Assembly (NCBI GenBank): GCA_028288165.1
Contig: JAQBOG010000017.1
Span: forward strand, 169,916 to 233,915
Direction of reading: 5' to 3'
DNA length: 64,000 bases
DNA from: Sphingobacteriales bacterium
GTDB lineage: Bacteria > Bacteroidota > Bacteroidia > Sphingobacteriales > Sphingobacteriaceae
In this document: in pieces, positions 18,594 to 26,592 of the stretch
Position numbering within the stretch: position 1 is the stretch's first letter
How the letters are laid out: each line of letters starts with the position of its first letter
Program-made: the position numbers and the translations under genes
Notes under the pieces: model-generated
The model's database searches: none
What the model saw: the letters and a program-made list of their open reading frames with translations, nothing else
Told to the model about the DNA's origin: nothing

Positions 18594-19343
18594 TCACAAA
18601 AACCAATTAAAGATATCTGATGAAGTAATATTTGGTTTTTGAGTTGAATTATGATCTCTAATGATTTTTCCTTCGTTCATTTGTATGATTCTGTTTCCAT
18701 ATTGCCAGGCATCTTTAATGTTATGTGTTATAAGTATCGCTGTTAAAGCATGAGTATCGATAAGTTCTTGGGTAATTTTCATAACCATTTCCGCCGAACG
18801 CGGATCAAGAGCGGCAGAAGGCTCATCTAAGAGCAGAATTTTAAGCTCATCCATTACGCTCATCAAAATTGTTAGCGCTTGCCTTTGTCCGCCTGATAAA
18901 GCTCCAATAGGTAAATGTACTTTATCTTCAAGCCCCATTCCTAACGACGAAATTTTTTCTTTTACTTGATTGGTAAACGAAGAGTTCATCCCAATTCTTA
19001 ATGTTTTAGGACGGGTTCGGATTGAGGCTAGCCTGAAATTCTCTAAAATAGTTAATTCTGATGCTGTGCCACTTAATGGATTCTGAAAAACACGGGCAAT
19101 CCACTGGCTTCTGTGATGCTCAGGCAGATTTGTTACCTTTTCGTTTTCAATGAATAGTTCTCCAGATGAAACTAGGAGGCTTCCCGAGATCGCGTTAAGC
19201 AATGTAGATTTACCCGAACCATTAGCACCCACAATCACAACAAACTCACCTTTATTGATTTGTAACGAGATATTATTTAAGGCAATTGTTTCATTGGGTT
19301 TACCCGGGTTAAAACGTTTGGTTAGATTTTCTATTCTAATCAT
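18594..19343 (-). CDS. ABC transporter ATP-binding protein (TrpXYZ type)
   Basis: Energy-coupling ATPase, 249 residues. Walker A is GANGSGKST at 39-47, the signature is LSGGQRQAL, and Walker B is LKILLLDEPSAALD. The start overlaps the permease stop by four bases. It is the last gene of a substrate-binding protein/permease/ATPase operon. Confidence 0.95.
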   Translation of the reverse strand: MIRIENLTKRFNPGKPNETIALNNISLQINKGEFVVIVGANGSGKSTLLNAISGSLLVSSGELFIENEKVTNLPEHHRSQWIARVFQNPLSGTASELTILENFRLASIRTRPKTLRIGMNSSFTNQVKEKISSLGMGLEDKVHLPIGALSGGQRQALTILMSVMDELKILLLDEPSAALDPRSAEMVMKITQELIDTHALTAILITHNIKDAWQYGNRIIQMNEGKIIRDHNSTQKPNITSSDIFNWFL

Positions 19344-20209
19344 ACTGCCTTATTGAATGAGATGCGTGGTAAGCTCACAATTAGTAATACAAATACTGAT
19401 GTAACAAGCTTCAATAATGTAGCATCAATCCCGACACTTAGGGTAAAAGCAAGTACCAATTGAAAAATAACAGCGCCGAAAACAACTATCAGCAAACTGA
19501 ACCATACAGAGGTGATATTTAGCCAGTTAATAATTGTTTCCGCAATGATTACTGACCCTAAACCAACGATTACAATACCAATACCCATGCTTATGTCCAC
19601 AAATCCTTGTAATTGACCCATCAAGAAACCACTTGTTGCTACTAAGGAGTTTGAAATAGCTAAACCAATTATTTTCATTCGATCGGTATTTACACCTAAC
19701 GCTCTAATCATGGTTTCGCTATTTCCGGTTGCACGCATAGCCAAACCAAAGTCTGTTTTTAGCAAGTATCCCACAATGGAAATTAAAAGACTGGTGAAAA
19801 TCAGTAATAAAAACAAGGAGTTAAGAATGCTATTTGTCGACCAATTTGTGAAACCATAAACAGTTTCAACATCTAATAAAGGTAAATTCGATCTTCCAAG
19901 AATAGTCAGATTTATAGAATACAAGCCAGTCATTACAATTATCCCCGAAAGGAGAGCATTCACTTTTAATTTGGTATGAATCAATCCTGTTAATGCACCC
20001 GCCACTGCACCGCTTATCATTATTATTGGATATGTTGCAAGCACAGGTAATTTATGACTTAGCAGTGTTCCTGTTATTACAGCCCCCAGTGTATAGCTTC
20101 CATCTGTTGTAATATCCGGGATCTTAAATATTTTCATCGAGATGAAAATGCCTAAAGCGATTCCGGCGAAGCATAAACTTTGTAAAATTGCTGTAAGGTA
20201 AAAGTCCAT
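19340..20209 (-). CDS. ABC transporter permease (TrpXYZ type)
   Basis: A 289-residue integral membrane protein with about eight or nine hydrophobic segments. It belongs to the branched-chain/simple-sugar permease superfamily. Segments such as PDITTDGSYTLGAVITGTLL and MRATGNSETMIRALGVNTD (the cytoplasmic coupling loop) are characteristic. It is flanked by the binding protein (four-base gap) and the ATPase (four-base overlap). Confidence 0.93.
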   Translation of the reverse strand: MDFYLTAILQSLCFAGIALGIFISMKIFKIPDITTDGSYTLGAVITGTLLSHKLPVLATYPIIMISGAVAGALTGLIHTKLKVNALLSGIIVMTGLYSINLTILGRSNLPLLDVETVYGFTNWSTNSILNSLFLLLIFTSLLISIVGYLLKTDFGLAMRATGNSETMIRALGVNTDRMKIIGLAISNSLVATSGFLMGQLQGFVDISMGIGIVIVGLGSVIIAETIINWLNITSVWFSLLIVVFGAVIFQLVLAFTLSVGIDATLLKLVTSVFVLLIVSLPRISFNKAV

Positions 20210-20213
20210 CCGC

Positions 20214-21182
20214 CTATTTTACTGCTTTAAATGTGGACGGAATTTCAATTTTAAATGCTTGCGCTGCTGCAGGATTGTACACTCTGTTGCGCACCTTTAC
20301 CAATTCAGGTTGTAATTTACTTAGGTCTTTATTTTTTAAATAGGCTGCAGCTTGTTCACCAGCTTGGTATCCCCATAAGTATAAATCTGCACCAAAAGCG
20401 GCTACGGCGCCTCTTTTAACTAAGCCAGCTTCACTTGTAAATACCGGAACATGTTTATTGTTACAGCTTTTTAAGATCGTTTCGAAGGAAGCAAATACCG
20501 TATTGTCAGGATTTGCAAAAAAAGCATCTATATTTTTAGATAATAAAGATTGCACCACTAGTTGAGCTTCCGCGGATGTATTTACGGGTAATGACTCTAA
20601 CTTAATATTTAACTTTTTGCACAATCCACTTATGCGGTCTAAAGCGATAACTGATTGAGGTTCTGATTGATTGTAAATCATGCCAACAACTAACTTGCTG
20701 CTTTTAGGCTTGATAAGTTGTGGAATAATCGAAAAAGAAGTGTCAATATAGGCGAGGTTTTCATATATACCTTTTAAATTATCGGGTGCAGTACTATAAC
20801 TTTGATTCAGCTTCATCATGGTTGGTGAAGATGATACCATCATAAAAATAGGGATGGTTGAAGTTTTTCTTGCAGCTGTAACGGTTGATAAAGTGACGTT
20901 TGTGGCTATTAAATCGACTTTCTCTGTGATGAAATAATCTACGATTTGGGTAAGGGTAGGAATATCGCCTTGAGCATTTCTGTACTTAATTTGAATCGTT
21001 TGTTTTTTTTCGTCGAATCCGTTTTTGCTTAAAGCATCTATAAATCCCGTTTTTGCCTGTTTTATTGTGGCATCTTCGAAAGCATCAACGAAACCTATAA
21101 CCGGAGCATTAGATTTCTTACTCGACTGGCAGGCATTCAGAGTGATAAATAAGACAATTAGTGAGAGTATTTTTCTATTCAT
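20214..21182 (-). CDS. ABC substrate-binding lipoprotein (TrpX/DUF534 family)
   Basis: A 322-residue periplasmic-face lipoprotein. The lipobox is LNAC with lipidated C18. The fold is the two-lobed periplasmic binding protein type: IGFVDAFEDATIKQAKTGFI at the N-terminus, then VDLIATNVTLSTVTAARKT and IDAFFANPDNTVF. Family members in Gram-positives bind tryptophan, tyrosine or other aromatic amino acids; the ligand here is unknown. First gene of the three-gene uptake operon. Confidence 0.92.
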   Translation of the reverse strand: MNRKILSLIVLFITLNACQSSKKSNAPVIGFVDAFEDATIKQAKTGFIDALSKNGFDEKKQTIQIKYRNAQGDIPTLTQIVDYFITEKVDLIATNVTLSTVTAARKTSTIPIFMMVSSSPTMMKLNQSYSTAPDNLKGIYENLAYIDTSFSIIPQLIKPKSSKLVVGMIYNQSEPQSVIALDRISGLCKKLNIKLESLPVNTSAEAQLVVQSLLSKNIDAFFANPDNTVFASFETILKSCNNKHVPVFTSEAGLVKRGAVAAFGADLYLWGYQAGEQAAAYLKNKDLSKLQPELVKVRNRVYNPAAAQAFKIEIPSTFKAVK

Positions 21183-21405
21183 GTAGAATTTGTTTAATAA
21201 GAACTGTGAAAATGGGACATATTAATATCTCAACAAAAATATCTTCTTAAGTGTTGTGTTATTTGATAAAGTTATAAATTATGCAGGAATAATATTTGTT
21301 GATTTAGTGCTTTTAAGGCGTATTTATTTAAAATTTAGCAATTATAACCGCCTTTAAAAATTATCGTTAACAATTAGTTTACGTTGAGATTATAAAAAAT
21401 TTTTA

Positions 21406-21431
21406 TTGTAATGTAAAATCGTCTAACTTTG
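21406..21431 (+). promoter_or_regulatory. Candidate Bacteroidetes promoter for the PAP2-like gene
   Basis: A -7 box TAACTTTG at 21424-21431 fits TAnnTTTG. A TTG at 21406 lies 15 bases upstream, shorter than the usual spacing of about 19. The ATG is 17 bases after the box, implying a very short leader. Confidence 0.5.
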
Positions 21432-21448
21432 CCCCACTTTTAAGTTCT

Positions 21449-22090
21449 ATGTCATATACAGATCAAACCGCAGTAAGTGCTTGGGGATTATCCTGGCAAT
21501 CAGTAGAGTACAAAAGAAAATTAGCTATCGGGCTAACAATTATTTCTATAATTTTAATCGCTTTGCCTTTCTTTTATCAGGCAATTGAGTTACGGAACGG
21601 TATCTTAATTAACGATTATTTGTTGAGAGAAGTTCCAGCTACAGACGTTTCCATTTACATATTTATAATCATCTGGTCGATGGCTTTATTAACCTTTAGC
21701 CGTTTCAAAGCAGATCCTCAAATATTTATAACCTTTTTATGGGGTTATATACTAATTAATCTTACCCGCTTCATTTCCATTGGGTTAATTCCCTTAAACG
21801 CTCCAATGGGGTTAATTCCGATCGAAGATCCTATTAGCAACGCATTTTACGGTCCTAAATTCATCACCAAAGATCTATTTTACTCCGGCCATACAGCGGC
21901 AATGTTCCTGATGTTTTTATGTCTAAATAAGAGGTGGGATAAAATTCTGGCTTTATTAGCTACCATTGCGATTGGTGCTTTGGTGCTTGTACAGCATGTT
22001 CATTATACTGCGGATGTGTTTTGCGCACCGGTTATCACGTATCTTTTATGGTTGGCGTCTAAAAAGATTGTGGCTTCAAAATATATTTAA
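21449..22090 (+). CDS. PAP2-superfamily membrane protein (sphingomyelin synthase-like C-terminal domain)
   Basis: A 213-residue membrane protein with about six hydrophobic segments. The conserved lipid phosphatase/phosphotransferase motifs are SGHTAAMF near residue 147 and HVHYTADVF near 183, giving the two catalytic His residues and an Asp. This pattern matches the PAP2_C group, which includes sphingomyelin and related phosphotransferases. Bacteroidetes make sphingolipids, so a role in lipid head-group exchange or phosphate removal is plausible but unproven. Transcribed alone. Confidence 0.8.
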   Translation: MSYTDQTAVSAWGLSWQSVEYKRKLAIGLTIISIILIALPFFYQAIELRNGILINDYLLREVPATDVSIYIFIIIWSMALLTFSRFKADPQIFITFLWGYILINLTRFISIGLIPLNAPMGLIPIEDPISNAFYGPKFITKDLFYSGHTAAMFLMFLCLNKRWDKILALLATIAIGALVLVQHVHYTADVFCAPVITYLLWLASKKIVASKYI

Positions 22091-22209
22091 CACTGTAGTT
22101 TAAATAAGCAACGCAATCCTGTTGCACGATCTGTGAGCCACTGATACTGATTTTATTATTTCGTGCAAATATTGGGGAACGGAGCTAAAAAAGTGCGGAA
22201 TTAGCAAAC

Positions 22210-22365
22210 ATGACTCCTAAACAAGTTGCTATTATTGCAGTTGATGGAATGTTTAATAACGAAGCCGAAATCGTTGCAGGTTGGTTAAATAAATTAAATG
22301 TATTTCTAGCATGGCTATTATCCAAAATAGTTTTAGAAAAAATAGCCATGAAGCTGTATAAGTAA
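22210..22365 (+). CDS. Small hypothetical protein (51 aa)
   Basis: A short ATG-to-TAA frame beginning MTPKQVAIIAVDGM and ending KIAMKLYK, with a hydrophobic stretch LNVFLAWLLSKIVL. Composition looks protein-like and no opposite-strand gene explains it. I do not recognise a family. It sits between the PAP2-like gene and the convergent HAD gene, whose stop follows six bases later. Confidence 0.35.
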   Translation: MTPKQVAIIAVDGMFNNEAEIVAGWLNKLNVFLAWLLSKIVLEKIAMKLYK

Positions 22366-22370
22366 ACGTC

Positions 22371-22937
22371 TTACTGGCTATGTGTTACAATAAATTCTGC
22401 AGCCTTCTCAATATCTACAAACACACCACCTGGTTTTCTAACTTCATCACTTTCCGTATCAACACTTGTTGCAACTTCTTTTTGGATCAACACCGTATGA
22501 CAACCTGCTAAATTGCCGGCTTCAATATCGTCTAACCTATTTCCCATAATCCACGAACTTTTTAAATCGAGATTGTATTTTTTAGCAGCATTAATGAGTA
22601 AACCGGGCTTTGGTGTCCTGCAATCACACTCAACCGAATATTTCCTAACTTTACCATTTGGGTGATGTGGGCACAACATAAAACCATCAAGATAAACACC
22701 TTTAAATTTTAACAGTTCTTCTACACGATATACCGCACCTAATACCGCCTGTTCCTTAAAATGTCCGTAAGCAATTCCTTCTTGATTTGTAATTAGTATT
22801 AAATAAAATCCCTTGGCTTGAAGTAATTTTAAACCTTCAATTACCCCTTCATTTAGAGATACAAACTTGGGATTAACATTGTTGGGAACATCTTTGATTA
22901 GGGTTCCGTCTTTGTTTATAAAAATGGCTTTATTCAT
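22371..22937 (-). CDS. GmhB-like HAD-IIIA protein with Asn in place of the nucleophilic Asp
   Basis: A 188-residue HAD-superfamily protein resembling D-glycero-D-manno-heptose-1,7-bisphosphate 7-phosphatase. It has the family's zinc-site cysteines in LCPHHPNGK and ECDCRTPKPG, and ITNQEG as motif II. Motif I reads FINKDGTL: the nucleophile position (normally Asp in FLDxDGT) is N8, while the acid/base D10 remains. Motif IV reads MGNRLDDIEAG, with N133 where Asp is usual. Phosphatase activity is therefore doubtful. The altered codon is AAC. Confidence 0.85.
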   Translation of the reverse strand: MNKAIFINKDGTLIKDVPNNVNPKFVSLNEGVIEGLKLLQAKGFYLILITNQEGIAYGHFKEQAVLGAVYRVEELLKFKGVYLDGFMLCPHHPNGKVRKYSVECDCRTPKPGLLINAAKKYNLDLKSSWIMGNRLDDIEAGNLAGCHTVLIQKEVATSVDTESDEVRKPGGVFVDIEKAAEFIVTHSQ

Positions 22938-23254
22938 TAATTGGACGATTAGTTTCTGATAAAGTATCTGGTGTTTAACATTAATTTTACGTTAGATCTA
23001 AATATTGTATCAATAAGAATTTTGGAATACCAAGAAAAAATATTAATATATTAATTAGTTAACACCGCTTTAGTAAAAAGAGTTTGGTTGAAAATGTATT
23101 TTTTTTCAATTTCTTACTTGATAGCTTTTAATCAGTCTTTTTATTTAACGAATGTGTAGTAGTTTAACGTATATTTCACACTCAGAATTTTAAAAAAGGT
23201 TAATATAAGTCACACAATGGGCAAGAAGCTAGCTTTAGCCCTATACTAACAGTA
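22938..23254. other. Intergenic region, no gene seen
   Basis: A 317-base AT-rich spacer between the divergent HAD and DUF3820 genes. I see no convincing ORF, hairpin or repeat. Upstream regions of both genes must lie here; no clean -7 box was found. Confidence 0.4.
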
Positions 23255-23467
23255 ATGAATCAACAGATATTATTGGATCTTGTCAAAGAACGGATGCCTT
23301 ATGGTAAGTACAAAGGTTGGCTAATGTGTAATTTGCCTGAGCCATACTTATCGTGGTACCATGCAAAAGGTTTTCCTGAAAGTAAAATAGGTATGTTGCT
23401 ATCAACTATTTATGAAATTAAATTAAACGGACTTGAATATCTGTTAACACCCTTGAAAAGCAAATAG
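23255..23467 (+). CDS. DUF3820 family protein
   Basis: A 70-residue protein with the hallmark MPYGKYKGWLMCNLPEPYLSW, matching the (M)PFGKYKG..L.dlP..YL.W pattern of DUF3820. Database names sometimes call it a putative quorum-sensing-regulated factor; the molecular role is unknown. It lies about 95 bases upstream of the exonuclease/GIY-YIG gene on the same strand. Confidence 0.85.
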   Translation: MNQQILLDLVKERMPYGKYKGWLMCNLPEPYLSWYHAKGFPESKIGMLLSTIYEIKLNGLEYLLTPLKSK

Positions 23468-23532
23468 GAATCCTCAAAGGCTATGCTTATTATTTTAAAT
23501 TACTAAATTTCTTAGTGTCAACATCGATTTCG

Positions 23533-23540
23533 TAGCTTTG
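23533..23540 (+). promoter_or_regulatory. Candidate -7 box for the exonuclease/GIY-YIG gene
   Basis: TAGCTTTG fits the TAnnTTTG consensus and ends 21 bases before the start codon. No good -33 TTG is seen. Confidence 0.4.
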
Positions 23541-23561
23541 CATTAGATTAGTAAAATAAGA

Positions 23562-24935
23562 ATGATGTATGCTATTATTGATATAGAAACTACAGGCGGA
23601 CACGCAAGTGCAAATGGCATTACAGAGGTTGCTATCTTACTTTATAATGGTTTTGAGGTAGTTGAGCGTTATTCCACACTTATTAATCCTGGGGTTCATA
23701 TACCAATTTATATCCAGGCATTAACAGGAATTAACGATGCGATGGTAAAAAATGCTCCTTCGTTTAAAGAAGTATCAGCTCATATTTTCGATCTCTTACA
23801 CGACAAAATTTTTGTCGCCCATAATGTAAACTTCGATTATTCCTTTATTAAATATCACCTGGCTAATTGTGGTTATAACTTACAAGCTAAAAAGTTATGT
23901 ACTGTTAGGTTAGGGCGTAAAATTGTACCCGGCTTACCATCATACGGACTTGGGAAGTTTTGCAGCCAAATGGGCATTGTAATCAATAATAGACACCGAG
24001 CTTTAGGAGACGCGGAAGCTACGGCCATTTTGTTTGGTATATTAGTTTCAAGAGACCTAAATAATGTCATAGCAGATTCCTTAAAACAACATTCTAAAGA
24101 ACAATTACTACCACCCAACTTGCATAAAGATCAAGTTGTTAACTTACCAAACAGTCCGGGAGTGTATTATTTCCACAATGAAAAAGGGAAAGTGATTTAT
24201 GTAGGGAAGGCCAAAAGCTTACGGAAAAGAGTGTTGAGCCATTTCTCAAACAATAGCCCCGGCAGTCAGAAACAAGAGTTTTTGCGTAATATTCATGCTA
24301 TCAGTCATCAGACTTGCGGTACTGAACTTATTGCTTTTATCCTAGAGACCACCGAAATTAAACGACTTTGGCCGGCTTACAACCGATCACAAAAAAGGTA
24401 CGAATATGCGTATGGATTATATTGCTTTGAAGGGCAAAACGGTTTTTTAAGATTAGCAATTGATAAACGTCAAAAATTTTCCCCTCCAATTTATACCTTT
24501 AATTACCTGGCAGATGGTTACAGCCTGCTGAAACAACTAATAACAAAGTTCAATTTATGTCCGAAACTGTGCTTTATTCAAAAAAGTAATACAAATTGTG
24601 TCGGTGTTTCAGAAGGTTACTGCTTGGGGGCTTGCGAAGAAAAGGAATCATTTTCGGCGTATAATGTTAGGGTAAAGGAAGCGTTAGCGTTTTTAAAAAG
24701 TTCGTTGCCAACTTATGCCATCATTGACCACGGCCGTTCTATAAATGAAAACAGCTGTATATTAATGGAGCAAGGTCAATTCTATGGATTTGGTTATATT
24801 GATGAATCGGTACAAATTACAGATATTACTACGTTAAAAGATCACTTGAAGCCCTGCCCATCCAATGACTATATTAGAAATTTAGTACATAGCTATGTCA
24901 GCAAGCATCCTGATAAGCGACTAACCATTTCATAA
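23562..24935 (+). CDS. DEDDh exonuclease fused to UvrC-type GIY-YIG endonuclease
   Basis: A 457-residue fusion. Residues 1-175 are a DnaQ-like 3'-5' exonuclease: D7 and E9 in AIIDIETTGG, VAHNVNFDYSF, and HRALGDAEA with the catalytic His and Asp. From about residue 200 comes a UvrC-type GIY-YIG domain, PGVYYFHNEKGKVIYVGKAKSLRKR. The C-terminal 180 residues are UvrC/Cho-like, with Cys-rich segments (LCPKLCFIQ, YCLGACEE). Similar epsilon-UvrC fusions occur in several bacterial phyla and are thought to act in nucleotide excision repair; this is inference by family. Confidence 0.93.
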   Translation: MMYAIIDIETTGGHASANGITEVAILLYNGFEVVERYSTLINPGVHIPIYIQALTGINDAMVKNAPSFKEVSAHIFDLLHDKIFVAHNVNFDYSFIKYHLANCGYNLQAKKLCTVRLGRKIVPGLPSYGLGKFCSQMGIVINNRHRALGDAEATAILFGILVSRDLNNVIADSLKQHSKEQLLPPNLHKDQVVNLPNSPGVYYFHNEKGKVIYVGKAKSLRKRVLSHFSNNSPGSQKQEFLRNIHAISHQTCGTELIAFILETTEIKRLWPAYNRSQKRYEYAYGLYCFEGQNGFLRLAIDKRQKFSPPIYTFNYLADGYSLLKQLITKFNLCPKLCFIQKSNTNCVGVSEGYCLGACEEKESFSAYNVRVKEALAFLKSSLPTYAIIDHGRSINENSCILMEQGQFYGFGYIDESVQITDITTLKDHLKPCPSNDYIRNLVHSYVSKHPDKRLTIS

Positions 24936-25088
24936 TAATATTAAGACAATACTGGTTCGTCGGTTTTTTAGTAAAATTGAAGTAATTTTAAAACGGAGAA
25001 CTGGATAATTACTTTACGAAGTATATTCGCCCATTTATCATCCAATTCATCCACTGACATTACCCAAAACATACTATTAAATTACTAT

Positions 25089-26006
25089 ATGGATTTCGGA
25101 AAAGTAGAACCGGAGCAAATTTTAAGCGTTGATTTTACCTTGCCTCCAGATACAGAATTGACAAACTCTACGTTTAACAATGCGTCAAAAAATGTTAATC
25201 TAGATGCTTATGTAGGTTGTGCCAAGTGGGGAAGAAAAGAATGGGTAGGGTTAATTTACCCCGAAAAAACCAAGGAAGCACAATTTTTAGATGAATACGT
25301 TAAGCATTTCAATAGCATTGAACTAAATGCTGTTTTCTACAACATGCCTCCAGAAAGTCAGATAGTAACTTGGCGAGAAAAGGCTGAAAAATTCGGCACA
25401 GAATTTAAGTTTTGCCCCAAATTTACCCGAGGTATTAGCCATTTAAAACGGTTAAAAAATGCAGAAGAATTGACCAACACATACCTGAATAATATATCTG
25501 CTTTTGGCAAGTATTTAGGGCCGGCTTTCCTTCAACTAAGTGACAATTTTGGTCCTAAGAATTTTGATATCCTGCAAAAGTACCTGGAAGAACTGCCAAT
25601 AGATTTTAGCGTATTTGTAGAGTTACGCCATTCAGAATGGTATTCAGACCATGCCGCACGAAAAGATGTTTTTGAACTTTTTAAGAAACTTAACAAAGGC
25701 ACTGTAATTACTGATGCAACGGGCCGTAGAGATTGCGTACACATGGAATTGCCTACTCCACATGCCTTTATCCGGTTTGTAGGTAATGGTTTACATGCTA
25801 CCGATTATACTCGAATTGATGAGTGGTCACAAAGACTTAAACAATGGAAGGACAATGGTTTGGAGTCTCTTTACTTCTTCCTGCATCAGCATGATGAAAA
25901 GGATACACCCATTTTAGGAGATTATACCATACAAAAGTTTAATAAGGACCTAAATCTTAAGCTGAATCCTCCAGGCATCATTGCAAAAATCGAAACACTG
26001 TTTTGA
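25089..26006 (+). CDS. DUF72 domain protein
   Basis: A 305-residue TIM-barrel-like DUF72 protein (YecE family). Hallmarks are VGCAKWGRKEWVGLIYP, HFNSIELNAVFYNMP, FKFCPKFTRGISH, FVELRHSEWYSD and HAFIRFVGN. The biochemical role of the family is unknown. The N-terminal 35 residues before the core are variable. A second, shorter DUF72 gene is at 41415. The gene is followed by a long intergenic region holding a dispersed repeat. Confidence 0.92.
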   Translation: MDFGKVEPEQILSVDFTLPPDTELTNSTFNNASKNVNLDAYVGCAKWGRKEWVGLIYPEKTKEAQFLDEYVKHFNSIELNAVFYNMPPESQIVTWREKAEKFGTEFKFCPKFTRGISHLKRLKNAEELTNTYLNNISAFGKYLGPAFLQLSDNFGPKNFDILQKYLEELPIDFSVFVELRHSEWYSDHAARKDVFELFKKLNKGTVITDATGRRDCVHMELPTPHAFIRFVGNGLHATDYTRIDEWSQRLKQWKDNGLESLYFFLHQHDEKDTPILGDYTIQKFNKDLNLKLNPPGIIAKIETLF

Positions 26007-26030
26007 TCAATTAATCATTTAAAGATTTGG

Positions 26031-26138
26031 TTTTGGGCGTTCGGGCAGGCTTTCCGTTTCAATCTTTTTTGCCATTCCTTCCGCTACGCTGCAGGAATGC
26101 AAAAAAGGATTTTCACTTCAATCCTTAACGCAAGAAAA
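26031..26138 (+). repeat. Dispersed MITE/REPIN-like element, copy 1
   Basis: It begins TTTTGGGCGTTCGGGCAGGC and ends ATCCTTAACGCAAGAAAAC. A central inverted repeat CAATCTTTTTTGCCATTCC / GGAATGCAAAAAAGGATT flanks GCTACGCTGC. Outer ends TTTTGGGCGTT and AACGCAAgAAAA are imperfect inverted repeats. It lies in the DUF72-topB intergenic region. Confidence 0.85.
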
Positions 26139-26289
26139 CTACCTGTTAATAACGATATCTTACGGTTTTGCATAAAACGGAACACCTCAAAAATTTGCAA
26201 TAGCTAATTTAGCGCCTGATGCTGGTTTTATGGAGACCTTATGAGGAAATTTAGAACAGGTTTAGAATAATACTCAACAAAAAAGATAA

Positions 26290-26400
26290 TTTCACTTTCT
26301 TTGTAACATTTCGTTACAAAATGGGTATAAGAAACCGAGAGCGTAATTTAAGAATATAGAGCTGGTACAACAGGTTGTAGCCAGCTTTATTATTTTATAC
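26290..26400 (+). ncRNA. Candidate structured RNA or terminator pair upstream of topB
   Basis: Two hairpins in tandem: TTTGTAAC-ATTTC-GTTACAAA, then AGCTGGTACAAC-AG-GTTGTAGCCAGCT, a stem of about 12 pairs with one bulge, followed by TTATTATTTTA. The second looks like an intrinsic terminator. There is no ORF nearby, so a small RNA or a leader-type attenuator is possible. Type uncertain. Confidence 0.35.
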
Positions 26401-26592
26401 ATATTTCAAAAGCTTATTCATTATAAAAATCTCAGGCTAGGCCACTCCGTGCAAACATGACTATCACAATTATTCATTCCTCTTAAATTATTTTAAGTTA
26501 TTAGGTTACAGCGGGGAATACTATTTTGAAATGTTAATAGTTATAGAAGCCAATTTTTTTACCAAGATTTGTGGGTTGTAAATATCCCAAAA

